DNA from: Chrysomallon squamiferum
Lineage: Eukaryota; Mollusca; Gastropoda; Neomphalida; Peltospiridae
NCBI GenBank assembly: GCA_012295275.1
Contig: CM022667.1
Coordinates: 13,143,416 to 13,205,915, forward strand
Length of the DNA: 62,500 nucleotides
Reading direction: 5' to 3'
In this document: one piece after another, positions 1 through 16,919 of the stretch
How positions within the stretch are numbered: position 1 is the first letter of the stretch
Layout: every line of letters begins with the position of its first letter
The notes under the pieces: generated by a model
Database searches by the model: none
The model's input: the letters and a program-made list of their open reading frames with translations, nothing else
Told to the model about the DNA's origin: nothing
Program-made: the position numbers and the translations under genes

Positions 1-1265
1 CTATGGTTTAAATATTAAAGACCACGTAATTTCCATATCAATGAAGTTATTCCTTAAATCGATTTTTATTTCCCATTATTACTATTCTTCTTTATTTTTA
101 TTCTTGTTGAAATATAATCCTCACAGTTTTATTATATAATTGATTTATATAATTATGCAACGTTATAATATATACACAGATAACGAGATAAGAAAACAAA
201 GATAATAAGACAGACGTACAGACAATAAGAAAAAACAAAGAGACAGGCGGATGGATGGATGGATGGACAAAAAATATGTAGATAGATGCAAAGAAACAGA
301 TACATGGATAGAAAGAAAGAGGGACAGATAAGCAGTCAAACAAACAGACATACATACAGACAGACAGGGAGACAAATATATACTACTACTACTACTGCTA
401 CCACTGCTATAGATAGATAAATAGCCAGACAGATAGATAGATAGATGGTTTATGAATGGATGGAGGGATGGCTGAATGAATGTCAGAATGACAGTTACGA
501 AGACAGAGATATATCTCTTTGCACGTGCGAGATCACGATGTCATCTGGAAAAGACGTCGATGGAAAACACGTGTTAATTAAACTGTGACGTGAAACTACT
601 TTAATCAATAACGAACACATGGCGACTACCCACCAGCCTGCCTGCGAGTCTGTTTACCTACATGTCTGTACGTCTGACTGTTTACCTCTGTGTCCACCTA
701 TCTCCGTCTGTCTGTTATCCATCCATCAGTCTAGATTTTTAATTGTCCGACTGTCTTTTAGGACATTTGTTTGTCTACGTTTGATCATAAAACTTAATAA
801 CAGCGAGAAATTAGGACTGTGTCATAAGTAGTAAACTTAGTTTGGATAATTCTTTAAAAGATTTGGTTATTTTCTTTATTGCCTATTCTGTTAATGAATT
901 ATAAAAAGAAAAAAGTTATTGTTATATTTCCCCATACGTAAAAAAGTTTAACCAACGATCCACTGTCTAGTGTTCATTTTTTTTTTTAGTTTTCTTATCT
1001 ACTAATATATCATCATCGTCATGATCATTTTTTTTTTTTTTTTTACGGATTTACGTCGAATATCGTGAAAATGTTTTTATTATTATTATTTTCTCTGCCT
1101 TTTCCAGAGAGACGCCTTTGTTTGCTAAAGACACGTGTTGGACACATGTTAGGCTGGTCCCGTGTTTTCACAACATCATATTGACGCGAATTTGCCGCAG
1201 TCTTGTCAGGTACTCACAGATGCTATCAGAAGAATCAACATAAAAAACATCCGAATGGACACACA
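1..1265. other. 5' flank of the protease gene, low-complexity
   Basis: No gene was recognised here. The segment contains degenerate GATA/GACA/GGAT tetranucleotide arrays (roughly 225-460), a short ACT/GCT trinucleotide run near 382-408 and homopolymer T runs (about 978-988 and 1027-1044). The short open frames at 98-375 and 619-831 are translations of these simple repeats (Cys/Leu/Ser-rich) and are not supported as genes. CACGTG-type E-boxes occur near 570 and 1133. Confidence 0.6.
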
Positions 1266-1269
1266 GCCA

Positions 1270-1323
1270 TATAAAAGACGAGATTGTTTGTCTCCAGCAT
1301 TCATCAGCACGCAGATTTGCAAG
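1270..1323 (+). promoter_or_regulatory. TATA-box core promoter of the mosaic serine protease
   Basis: ATATAAAAG lies at about 1269-1277. About 25-30 bp downstream is a CA-containing initiator-like sequence (TTCATCA, around 1300-1306), followed by a very short leader to the ATG at 1324. This geometry decides the start codon. The upstream in-frame ATG at 1162 would lie before the TATA box, whereas the ATG at 1324 begins with a good signal peptide. The transcription start is inferred, not observed. Confidence 0.65.
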
Positions 1324-6513
<5,190 letters not shown>

Positions 6514-6535
6514 AGTTCAAACAGCATTACAAATG

Positions 6536-6545
6536 AATAAATAAA
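6536..6545 (+). other. Poly(A) signals of the serine protease
   Basis: Two overlapping AATAAA hexamers (6536-6541 and 6540-6545) lie 23-32 nt after the TAA stop at 6511-6513. This predicts a very short 3' UTR. ATAAA-type low complexity downstream could add alternative sites. Confidence 0.6.
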
Positions 6546-6639
6546 AAAAATATATACAAAAATGAAAAGTTTCAAAGAATAACGTTTGAAATCCTTCGCA
6601 AAAACAAAACGGATGAAACAAACAAAAAATTAACAAGCA

Positions 6640-6790
6640 GACAAGAGTACAAAAAAAAAAAAAAAATAAATAAATAAATAAATAAATATATAAATAAATA
6701 AATAAATTGGAACGTAAAAGTATCCAAATCTGTCTGTCTGCCTGTCTGTATGTACGTATGTTTGGTATGTTAAACAAAACAGTAACGTAA

Positions 6791-6880
<90 letters not shown>

Positions 6881-6950
6881 AATAATAATAATAATAATAT
6901 TAATAATAAACCACAAACAACTAGAAGACGTAAGTAACTAAATACAAAGT
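6640..6950. repeat. Intergenic ATAA and AAT/GAT microsatellites
   Basis: This segment separates the protease from the convergent minus-strand Gly/His gene. It contains poly-A and ATAA repeats (6648-6705) and a compound AAT-GAT-AAT triplet array at about 6790-6898. No gene was seen. Confidence 0.85.
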
Positions 6951-6956
6951 TTTATT
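6951..6956 (-). other. Poly(A) signal of the minus-strand Gly/His-rich gene
   Basis: Minus-strand AATAAA lies about 40 nt after the stop at 6995-6997. The surrounding 3' UTR (TATTTAATnAGTATTTCA, then AATAAAACTTT) is also found after the paralogous + gene (13160-13190). This shows that the duplication included the 3' UTR. Confidence 0.7.
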
Positions 6957-6994
6957 AAATTGAAATACTGATTAAATAACATTGAACAACTCAT

Positions 6995-9204
6995 TTAATG
7001 ATAGGTTCCGTATCCGTACCCATGACCAGCGACTCCACGTCCACCAAAACCTAGTCCACGAGCACCTAAACCAATTCCTCGTCCTCCTACTGCAATTCCT
7101 CGTCCTGCGAGTCCTACTCCATGTCCCCCGAATCCTAATCCATGACCGGAGAGTCCATGGCCGAGCCCAAATCCTCCAAATCTGTTACCTCCGAGTCCTG
7201 CAAATCCTACATTACCCAAACCAAATCCACGTCCTCCAAATCCCGCGACTCCTAAACCGTGCCCTCCTACTACTCCAAGACCATGTCCTCCATATCCTAG
7301 ACCACGTCCTCCTACTAATCCTACACTGTGTCCTCCATATCCTAGACCATGTCCTCCTACTAATCCTTCACCATGTCCTCCTACTCCTAGACCATGTCCT
7401 CCTACTAATCCTAGACCATGTCCTCCTACTAATCCAAGACCGTGTCCTCCATATCCTAAGCCACGTCCTCCTACTAATCCTACACTGTGTCCTTCATATC
7501 CTAGACCATGTCCTCCTACTAATCCTTCATATCCTAGACCATGTCCTCCTACTAATCCAACACCATGTCCTCCATATCCAAAACCATATCCTAAACCACG
7601 TCCTCCTACTAATCCTACACTATGTCCTCCATATCCTAGACCATGTCCTCCTACTCCTAGACCATGTCCTCCTACTAATCCTACACCATGTCCTCCTACT
7701 AATCCAAGACCGTGTCCTCCATATCCTAAGCCACGTCCACCTACTAATCCTACACTGTGTCCTCCATATCCTAGACCATGTCCTCCTACTAATCCTGCAC
7801 CATGTCCTCCTACTAATCCTAGACCGTGCCCTCCATATCCTAAACCACGACCTCCCACTAATCCTACACCATGTCCTCCTACTAATCCTAGTCCGTGTCC
7901 TCCATATCCTAAACCACGTCCTCCTACTAATCCTGCACCATGTCCTCCTACTAATCCTAGTCCGTGTCCTCCATATCCTAAACCACGTCCCCCTACTAAT
8001 CCTGCACCATGTCCTCCTACTAATCCTAGTCCGTGTCCTCCATATCCTAAACCACGTCCTCCTACTAATCCTGCACTATGACCTCCTACTAATCCTACAC
8101 CATGTCCTCCTACTCCTAGACCGCGACCTCCGAATCCGTGTCCGTATCCTGTATAAGAATGTGTTTGCGTAATTATGATATTTATCAACAAAGAATGTTT
8201 TTTAAGAAAAGAAGCAAAAATAAATAAATAAATAAATAAATAAATAAAATGGTGCATGTAAGTCTCTGATTGTGTGTTTGTGTGTACATTTCAAATTTTG
8301 CTCAGTTCTCAGTAGATCTTAAAATTGAAAAATGTTTCATTTTAAGCTAAAGTAAAAGCTATGTTACGGTTGGGCCATAAAAGAATCAGGTTTTTGTGTA
8401 CAGAAGCCTTAAACGAAAAATCCATTTCCTGTATTTTACAACTTAATGGTTTACCAATCGGAAGTTCAGTCACGGTGTAAAATATGTAAAACAACAGTGG
8501 TTAGTCTGAATAAAACAAAACCAGACTCACCGTAACCATAACCTGGCTGTCCGTAACCGTAACCAAGACCTGCGGCACCACGAAGTCCACTGACTCCATG
8601 GAGACCAGCGCCAAGGTAACCATTTCCATGTCCGTAGTTATAAACAGGCAAAGAGGCGAAACAAGAGCAACATCCCAACAGAACGGCGAATAACGTGATC
8701 TGCAATAAAGTATTAAATCTGTTTATTTCTTGTTAAAACTCATCATTATTAGTGTTAACTCCGCTCTCTTCTGTTGCTCTAGTTGCATCGCCATTACTTC
8801 AACAACAACAACTACTACTACTACTACCACCGCTACTCCAAATAGTACCTTTTACTTCAGCTACTACTCACTAATACCACCACTAGTGCTATTGCAATAA
8901 TTATTATGGTATTATTACTTCTACTACTACCACAACTACTACTACTACAACTACGACTACTACTACTATACTGCTGCTGCTTTCATTACTGTTTTTATAA
9001 TTACTCTACGACTACTACTACTGCTGCTACAAGTACAACACTATTACTAGAACTGTAATTACCAGTACTACTACTGTTACTATAATATCTATTATTGTTA
9101 CTGCTACTACTATTACTTTATCACTTCGAACACAAAAATTGCAAAACCTTTTACTCTGAAACCGCTAGTGATACTGATATTATTTCTTCTGCTATTAATA
9201 TTAC

Positions 9205-9303
<99 letters not shown>

Positions 9304-9547
9304 CCGAACCATGGTGAAGAAGAAGAAGAAGAAGAAGCAAAAGAAGTAAAATAATAATAATAAGAAGAATAAGAAGAAGAAGAAGAAGAAGAAGAAGAAA
9401 AAGCAAAAGAAGTGAAATAATAATAATAAGAAGAATAAGAAGAAGAAGAAGAAGAAGAAGAAGAAAAAGCAAAAGAAGTGAAATAATAATAAGAAGAAGA
9501 ATAAGAAGAAGAAGAAGAAGAAGAAGAAGAAAAAGCAAAAGAAGTGA

Positions 9548-9596
<49 letters not shown>

Positions 9597-9663
9597 GTAA
9601 TAATAAATTAAAATTAAAATCGTCCAACTGTAAGACTCGCTATTCCGAAACACTTACATTCAT
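6995..9663 (-). CDS. Secreted Gly/His-rich repeat protein, minus-strand paralogue (3 exons, 442 aa)
   Basis: Exons (complement): 9658-9663 (Met-Asn), 8531-8699, 6995-8148. Donors are GTAAGT and GTGAGT, with CAG acceptors; phases agree. A signal peptide (MNITLFAVLLGCCSCFA) is followed by SLPVYNYGHGNGY, then several hundred residues of Gly alternating with His, Leu, Val, Tyr and Arg in 7- and 8-residue units (GGHGLGY, GGHGLGLV). Four near-identical 23-residue units lie at the 5' end of exon 3. A less repetitive tail ends in GHGYGYGTYH. No Cys or Lys is evident after the signal peptide. Composition resembles secreted structural proteins such as molluscan shell or beak Gly-rich proteins and annelid Gly/His jaw proteins, but I cannot assign a family. 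The Leu/His-rich frame on the opposite strand is a shadow. Confidence 0.87.
7262..8140 (-). repeat. Gly/His coding repeat array of the minus paralogue
   Basis: This is a tandem coding minisatellite built from 21- and 24-bp subunits. At the N-terminal side (about 7855-8125) these combine into 69-bp units (8+7+8 residues), of which about four are nearly identical. Toward the C-terminus the order becomes irregular, with small deletions. The frame is open throughout. Confidence 0.85.
9209..9600 (-). repeat. (CT)n and GAA/AAT minisatellite in intron 1 of the minus paralogue
   Basis: (GA)n occupies 9209-9302 on the + strand, which is CT in the transcript. It is followed by about 3.5 copies of a roughly 64-bp unit made of GAA triplets, a GCAAAAGAAGT core and AAT triplets (9318-9560), then pure AAT to 9600. 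Open frames across it are repeat artefacts. The paralogue also has a CT tract in intron 1. Confidence 0.9.
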
Positions 9664-9724
9664 TGTGACAAGTTTGCTTCTCTCCACGGTAATCTGTGTT
9701 TGATTTGGTGAAGATTTCAGTCGC

Positions 9725-9803
9725 TATTTATACCTTCCACATCTCGGTTCTGAATCCTAAATAACAATTACTGGGCAATAAAATCATCTCTTAAATTTTC
9801 ACA
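9725..9803 (-). promoter_or_regulatory. Promoter of the minus Gly/His-rich gene
   Basis: On the minus strand, TATAAATA is at 9725-9732, GATTCAGAAC at 9747-9756 and TTTTATTGCCCAGTAATT at 9766-9783. The same three elements occur in the same order and at nearly the same spacing upstream of the + paralogue. TATA-to-ATG distance is about 60 bp, giving a short leader. Confidence 0.65.
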
Positions 9804-10503
9804 ACCGAGTCTTAAACGCAGGGACTTGAAAATGGCGACAAGATATGGTGCAAAACGGTTAACCTACCACTGCGTATACTGCTCGTAATATGGTAATAGG
9901 GGAATATATTGACGAAATGAATATTTAACTGATATTAAAAGGAGTGCGTCAGATTTTAGCTCTACTAAAAGAAGAAAAGTTTCTGTCATAAAGTTAACTG
10001 AAGATGAGAACTAAATAGGTAATGATTCCGCAAAAAATAAAAAAAATAAATAAAATTTAAACATTAAAAAATAATAATAAAAATAATAAATAAAAATAAA
10101 TAAATAAATAAATTGGGGTGTCAAATAACGATGTAAGATTGATAAACCTGCCATTTCATTGTTTATTTGAAGACTTATGATACGAGGCATAATAAGTAAA
10201 TCAGTGAATAAATAACATTTTAATAAAATAATGAATGAATGAATGAATGAGTAAAGAAATAACCAGTAAATAGATAATTAATATATAAATAAAATAAAAT
10301 AAAATAAAATAAAAAATAAATAAATAAATAAATAATGGAAGGATAAACGCATTCAAATCTCAGCAGTTCTATTCAAAACTTGAAATAAAAAAATATATAT
10401 TAATGATAAATAAATTTCAAAATTTTTTGATAATAATAATAATTTTACAATTTACTATCCTTCTTTCTCGTCAATGTAAAGTCTACGCATATAAAGCTGG
10501 GTC
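9804..10503. other. AT-rich spacer between the divergent promoters
   Basis: This is the centre of the head-to-head pair. It contains ATAA/ATAAA repeats (about 10033-10120 and 10280-10335) and AT-rich single-copy sequence. I saw no gene. Whether the two promoters share enhancer sequence here cannot be told from sequence alone. Confidence 0.5.
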
Positions 10504-10610
10504 ATGAAAATTAAAGAGAAAATTTTATTGTCCAGTAATTATTTTTTTTGTGATTCAGAACGAACAGTCTGCCAGTATAAATAGTTACTGTTAGCGAAGT
10601 CTCAACTGAA
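10504..10610 (+). promoter_or_regulatory. Promoter of the plus Gly/His-rich gene
   Basis: TTTTATTGTCCAGTAATT at 10523-10540, GATTCAGAAC at 10552-10561 and TATAAATA at 10576-10583 match the minus paralogue's promoter. An initiator-like CTCAACT lies at about 10601-10607, giving a leader of about 40 nt to the ATG at 10645. Confidence 0.65.
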
Positions 10611-10760
10611 TCTCACACAGACACACTTGAAGGGAAACAAACGGATGAAAATGAAGGTAAATGCTATCGTCTGAATCAGTGAGCGATCTTAATCTTAAAC
10701 ATTTCATTCTTCATCGCGTTATTATTGTTCTTTATCTTCTCGGCTTCGTTTCGTCCTCAT

Positions 10761-11120
<360 letters not shown>

Positions 11121-11550
11121 AATGACAATATAACAATTTTAACAATAATAAACAGATTTAATACTTTATTTGCAGATCACGTTATTCGCCGTTCTTCTGG
11201 GATGTTGCTCGTGTTTCGCCTCTTTGCCTGTCTATAACTATGGACATGGAAATGGTTACCTTGGCGCAGGCCTTGGTTACGGTTACGGACAACCACGTTA
11301 TGGTTACGGTAAGTTGAGTTTTGTTGTTGCTTTATTCATTACTATATACTTTTGTACTAAGTTAGCTACCAAGGAGTAAATTATTTAGTTGTGAAATTAA
11401 GTCGGAAAAGTTTTTTTTTCAATAACCTCTGTACACTCGAACCTGATTCTGATATGGCAGAGCTGTAACATAATATTTATTTACTTATATATACATATAT
11501 AAATTCTTTGTTAGTGAATATCATAATTATGTAAACACATTTTTATATAG

Positions 11551-12860
11551 GATACGGACATGGATTCGGAGGCCGTGGTTTAGGAGTAGGGGGACATGGT
11601 GCAGGATTAGTAGGAGGGCGTGGTTTAGGCTACGGAGGACGTAGTTTAGGATTCGGAGGACACGGTCTAGGAGTAGGAGGACATGGTGTAGGATTACTAG
11701 GAGGACGTGGTTTAGGATATGGAGGACACGGTCTAGGATTAGTAGGAGGGCATGGTCTAGGAGTAGGAGGACATGGTGTAGGATTGGTAGGCGGTCATGG
11801 TGCAGGATTAGTAGGAGGACGTGGTTTAGGATATGGAGGACACGGTCTAGGATTAGTAGGAGGACACGGTGTAGGATTAGCAGGAGGACATGGTTTAGGA
11901 TATGGAGGATACGGTCTTGGATTAGTAGGAGGACACGGTCTAGGAGTTGGAGGACACGGTGTAGGTTTAGTAGGAGGACGTGGTTTAGGATATGGAAGAC
12001 ACGGTTTAGGATTAGTAGGAGGACACGGTCTAGGAGTAGGAGGACACGGTGTAGGATTAGCAGGAGGACATGGTTTAGGATATGGAGGATACGGTCTTGG
12101 ATTAGTAGGAGGACACGGTCTAGGAGTTGGAGGACACGGTGTAGGTTTAGTAGGAGGACGTGGTTTAGGATATGGAAGACACGGTTTAGGATTAGTAGGA
12201 GGACACGGTCTAGGAGTAGGAGGACACGGTGTAGGATTAGCAGGAGGACATGGTTTAGGATATGGAGGATACGGTCTTGGATTAGTAGGAGGACACGGTC
12301 TAGGAGTTGGAGGACACGGTGTGGGATTAGTAGGAGGACACGGTCTAGGACTTGGAGGACACGGTGTGGGATTAGTAGGAGGACACGGTCTAGGAGTAGG
12401 AGGACACGGTGTAGGATTAGCAGTCGAGGACATGGTTTAGGATATGGAGGATACGGTCTTGGATTAGTAGGAGGACACGGTCTAGGAGTTGGAGGACACG
12501 GTGTGGGATTAGTAGGAGGACACGGTCTAGGACTTGGAGGACACGGTGTGGGATTAGTAGGAGGACACGGTCTAGGAGTAGGAGGACACGGTGTAGGATT
12601 AGCAGGAGGACATGGTTTAGGATATGGAGGATACGGTCTTGGATTAGTAGGAGGACACGGTCTAGGAGTTGGAGGACACGGTGTGGGATTAGTAGGAGGA
12701 CACGGTCTAGGACTTGGAGGACACGGTGTGGGATTAGTAGGAGGACACGGTCTAGGAGTTGGAGGACACGGTGTGGGATTAGTAGGAGGTCATGGTCTAG
12801 GATATGGAGGACATGGTTTAGGACTGGGAGGACGTGGACTAGGTGTAATAGGAGGACATG
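11551..12860 (+). repeat. Coding minisatellite with 180-bp higher-order units
   Basis: The basic 45-bp pair of units (7+8 residues) is organised into 180-bp higher-order repeats. 11881-12060 and 12061-12240 are identical at every base I compared, and 12241-12320 starts a third copy. A second 180-bp family follows (about 12301-12780), one member of which carries the 2-nt insertion. Confidence 0.9.
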
Positions 12861-13180
12861 GATTAGGATTCGCAGGACACGGTCATGGATTTGGAGGACG
12901 TGGATTTGGTTTGGGTAATGTAGGATTTGCAGGACTCGGAGGTAACAGATTCGGAGGATTTGGGCTCGGCCATGGACTCTCCGGTCATGGATTAGGATTA
13001 GGGGGACATGGAGTAGGACTCGCAGGACGAGGAATTGCAGTAGGAGGACGAGGAATTGGTCTAGGTGCTCGTGGACTAGGTTTTGGTGGACGTGGAGTCG
13101 CTGGTCATGGGTACGGATACGGAACCTATCATTAAACACTTTGAAAATGAATTGATATTATTTAATGAGTATTTCAGTGA

Positions 13181-13186
13181 AATAAA
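13181..13186 (+). other. Poly(A) signal of the plus Gly/His-rich gene
   Basis: AATAAA lies 46 nt after the stop, inside a 3' UTR segment homologous to that of the minus paralogue. Confidence 0.65.
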
Positions 13187-13229
13187 ACTTTTCATCAGCT
13201 TATTTATATCTTCCTGCCGACTTTCTCTC

Positions 13230-13380
<151 letters not shown>

Positions 13381-16300
13381 AATTTTACAATGAGATATTG
13401 AGATATTAATTCCTGTGTGAATAGTCTGAAGACGATTAATACCGTCATTGGTTTGTGATGTAAGGTAATACGTAAGGTAATACTTTCTGGGTTGGTAAAT
13501 GAAATACTGTCATATATTAATTATGTAGGAGGTAAACCGAATATGCCTGTCTATCTAACCTGAATACAGGTGAACAGATATCCATGGCAGCTAGAAATCT
13601 TGGTGATTTCGCGATTTAAATTATGTGCAGCTGCGTCAATTTGTTTTAATATATACTAGTATTCGTGATTTTATATACAAGAAAAAACTGTGTGTACACA
13701 CACAACAGACAAACTGTATTTCCATATATACTATTATATACAACAAACTATAATGATGCAAGCAATAAATTTATTTTCTATGTAACAAAGAAACATATCA
13801 AAATCTTTTTCGTTTCTTCAATGATTTTTATTTTCCGTTAACAAATATTTAAAGTCGCCATCATAAACGACACAAAAATAAATTTGAGGTGAAAAAAGAA
13901 AGAAGAATAATGAAATAAAATTAAAATAATAAACAAACAGTAAATCGAGACTTTGTCATATACAGACCGCAGCAGAGAAGCCCCTGACCCTCTGCTTCAA
14001 CTAGTGTGCTGTTTTGTTTGTTGTTGTTTGTTTTGATTTGTTTTTTTTTTTTCTTTCTTTTTTTTTTAAAAATAAAAAGAAACAATAATGACAAAGTTTC
14101 TGTACATCAATAAATTTCAAACAAAAATACTTTATAAATCATTCTTACAATCAATTTACACAAGATTTCAAATTTACATATACAAGAAGAAAAAATAGCT
14201 CTTTATGTTTAAACAGATTTTTTTTTTTTTCCTTTTTTTAATTATTAACAATATCACACAAATACTGGTAGTACAAAGGAAAAAAAAAATGTACAAACAA
14301 TTCTGGAAATGTAACATCTATCAAGAATAGACTGATATATATATATATCTCTATTGTAATTCTGGGCCATGATGAATGGTGTTATGATGATGAGCAGATA
14401 AAATAAATACAATTCAAGCTAACAGTCAAACACTCTATAATGACTTGGTACCTTCTAAAGAAATTCAATGCAACAAAATAATTCAATATATAAAATAAAA
14501 TTTGAAAAAATAAAAAATAAAAAATAGTTTTTAGTATTCCAGATAAATACGTAACAACCATCAATTCTGTTTTCCTGAATATTAATTATTAACATCTAAT
14601 TAAAATGCAACCATTTGTGAATTACAAATAAAGAAATTTTAAACAACAAATTCACTAAAATGAAGTATTATTGTAAAAAAAAAAAAAATATTTTTTTACA
14701 TTTCTGTTTACCAACAAACTAAAACAAACTATGTCACTGTGATTTAAAACTCAATCATAGATGACTACTTTCAACGGATCAATTTTTAAAACGTATAAAA
14801 TTTTCACCAAAAAAAAAAAAAAAAAAAAAAGAAGCATGAAAAAGAAAACCCAACAGCCTAACATTATACACTTCAGAGTCACTTATATTGTCTTTTTGAT
14901 TTTCATAACAATCATCCTACCACCTAACTTTACTAATGCCTGACATGAAAATAACCAAATGTTTTAGAATGCTATTTGTACATTAGTGATCGTCTACCAA
15001 CTAACAAAAAAGGAATAATATGATTATAAAAAACTCAAGAATTTTTCTTTATTTATTGTTATAGCTCTTTATACCTTATTTTTGAATTTCCATAGTTAAT
15101 ATTGAAAACATGAACATTTTTACTACTTAGAAAATCTTTATGAAATGACTAAAGACATTACAATTAATAATATTAACTATGTGCGATACATATATATATA
15201 AAAAAAAAAAGCTATTCATCAGAAGTAAACTTAGTTATTCCCATAAAATATTTAGATTTATTTTTGTTCACTGACTTACGTACAGTTCTTATATATAATA
15301 TAATATATTATATATTATGTATGTAATTCTGTACAAATTATAAATGCAATAACGTATTGTTTTGAACACACTAATGTATGATAAAAATGTAACTAACCAT
15401 TATGAATGAATAATAATTTTCAGAAATAAATAAATCTGATGGATGGATTGACTGCTAAGAAAAAAGGTATCCAGGGCTGGTTTATAACCAAAAATGACTG
15501 AATAAAAATGTGAATTATGTACATTAACCCCTTAGTGCAAGTACACGTGTGTTAAATACTTAATGAATATTTACTTTATCCACAGTTTAATACTGAATTC
15601 ATGGCACTGTTCATTTCAGCTTGTCTATCTTGACTAATTTTTCTTCATCAACATTTTACTAACTCAAATTAATTTACTAACAACTTTCTACATTAAATCA
15701 ACACTGTACTTTCATGGTTTAAACTAACTACAAGAAGAAAAACAAAAATATCGTAAACCCATTTTAGCAGAAGAAGAAATTTACACATGTAATTTTTTCT
15801 TTGACATTCAATTCTGAGGATATTTTAAATTCCAGCCAAAAAATATTATTTCTGTTTTATAGATTATTTTATTTCCAAAATGATAAAGAAAAATCAATAA
15901 ATATATTAACTTTCTTTTCTTTTCTTTTTAAATCCAAATATTTTTAACCTTTAATTATAAGGATCAAGTTTTTGACTTCACCGCCAAATCATTTTCATTT
16001 TTAAACAAATTTTTTTCTTCAAACTTTTTCTAAATTTTTAATTGATCCAAGATAATATATTATATTACATTAATAATCCAAATAATAAAATTTAATAATT
16101 TCTTTCAAAAATTAGTTTCAATGATCTTCAGCGGTAATTAATAATATCTACCAAACTTGAGACTATTTTAGTTTGAATTTTCAGTTTAATACTTCAGTTT
16201 CCTTCTACTAAAATAGATTTTTCATCAGTAAATTTATATTTTAATTTTTAAATGTTTTCTACTTTCTTCTTCTGCTATTAAGACACAAACTGTCTGTGTT

Positions 16301-16919
16301 AATATAAACAAAAACAGACAAACAAAATCAATCATTTTAAAACATTAGGAAAGGCAAAACAAAAATAAAAAATAATAATAATTATTAAAAAAAAATTATA
16401 TAAAATTCACACTTCTGAATAAACACTTAATTTGCTGATTCCACAATGATGAGGCCACAGAAACATCAGCGAAATTTTTTTTTTTTGTCAAATGTTTTTT
16501 CTCTATGAAGATCTTGTGGATTAACAGATTAAAACAAGTACAGAATCCACTTAAATATATGTATAACATGTTTCTTTACTTATTTTTCCAACATGATTTG
16601 ATAGTCTCTAACACCAGCAATGGTGTATTTTACTACGAGTACTGGCCCAACCACAAAATGTACAAAAACCACAGTACTGTAGAAAATACTTGTAAATTGT
16701 CTGTGCAAAGATTTCTTTTTAAGACACCCAGTGATACAAAAAACATTTTTAAAAATAAAAATAAAATTAAAGGAAAAAAAGAAACATTTCGTGCACCATC
16801 TAGGCGAGAAAAAAACGCACCAATTTTCTCAAGTGTTATAAGATTCAAGTTTAGTCCTCTTTGTGGATATGTCTTTGTTTTTTTTTTTTTTTTTTTTTTG
16901 TAGTTTGTTTGGTTTTTAT
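13381..16919. other. CNOT1: AT-rich region, probably including the CNOT1 3' UTR
   Basis: No additional gene was recognised. The part adjoining 16920 should contain the CNOT1 3' UTR on the minus strand. An AATAAA (minus, 16916-16921) overlaps the stop codon, and many other candidate signals exist, so the true polyadenylation site cannot be chosen. The open frame at 16505-16903 (+) has no recognisable domain, is antisense to the likely UTR and ends in a poly-T tract. Confidence 0.45.

Noticed and set aside
1162-1323. Upstream in-frame ATG extending the protease by 54 residues
   Set aside because: It lies upstream of the TATA box at about 1270, and the added residues would bury the signal peptide that begins at 1324.
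6982-8172. 396-codon Leu/His-rich open frame on the + strand
   Set aside because: It is the exact antisense of the Gly/His-rich exon. Repeats with GGH/GLG codons leave the opposite strand stop-free. It has no signal peptide, promoter or splice context of its own.
9113-9653. Overlapping Leu-, Phe- and Ser/Tyr-rich frames on the minus strand
   Set aside because: They cross the GA, GAA and AAT repeats in intron 1 of the minus Gly/His gene in three frames. The amino-acid content is purely repeat-derived.
11795-13139. Pro/Thr-rich and Leu/His-rich frames antisense to the plus Gly/His gene
   Set aside because: Shadows of the coding repeat array. The sense strand has the signal peptide, splice sites and conserved tail.
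16505-16903. 132-codon open frame on the + strand
   Set aside because: Antisense to the CNOT1 3' end, no recognisable motif, ends in a poly-T tract. Most likely chance in AT-rich DNA.
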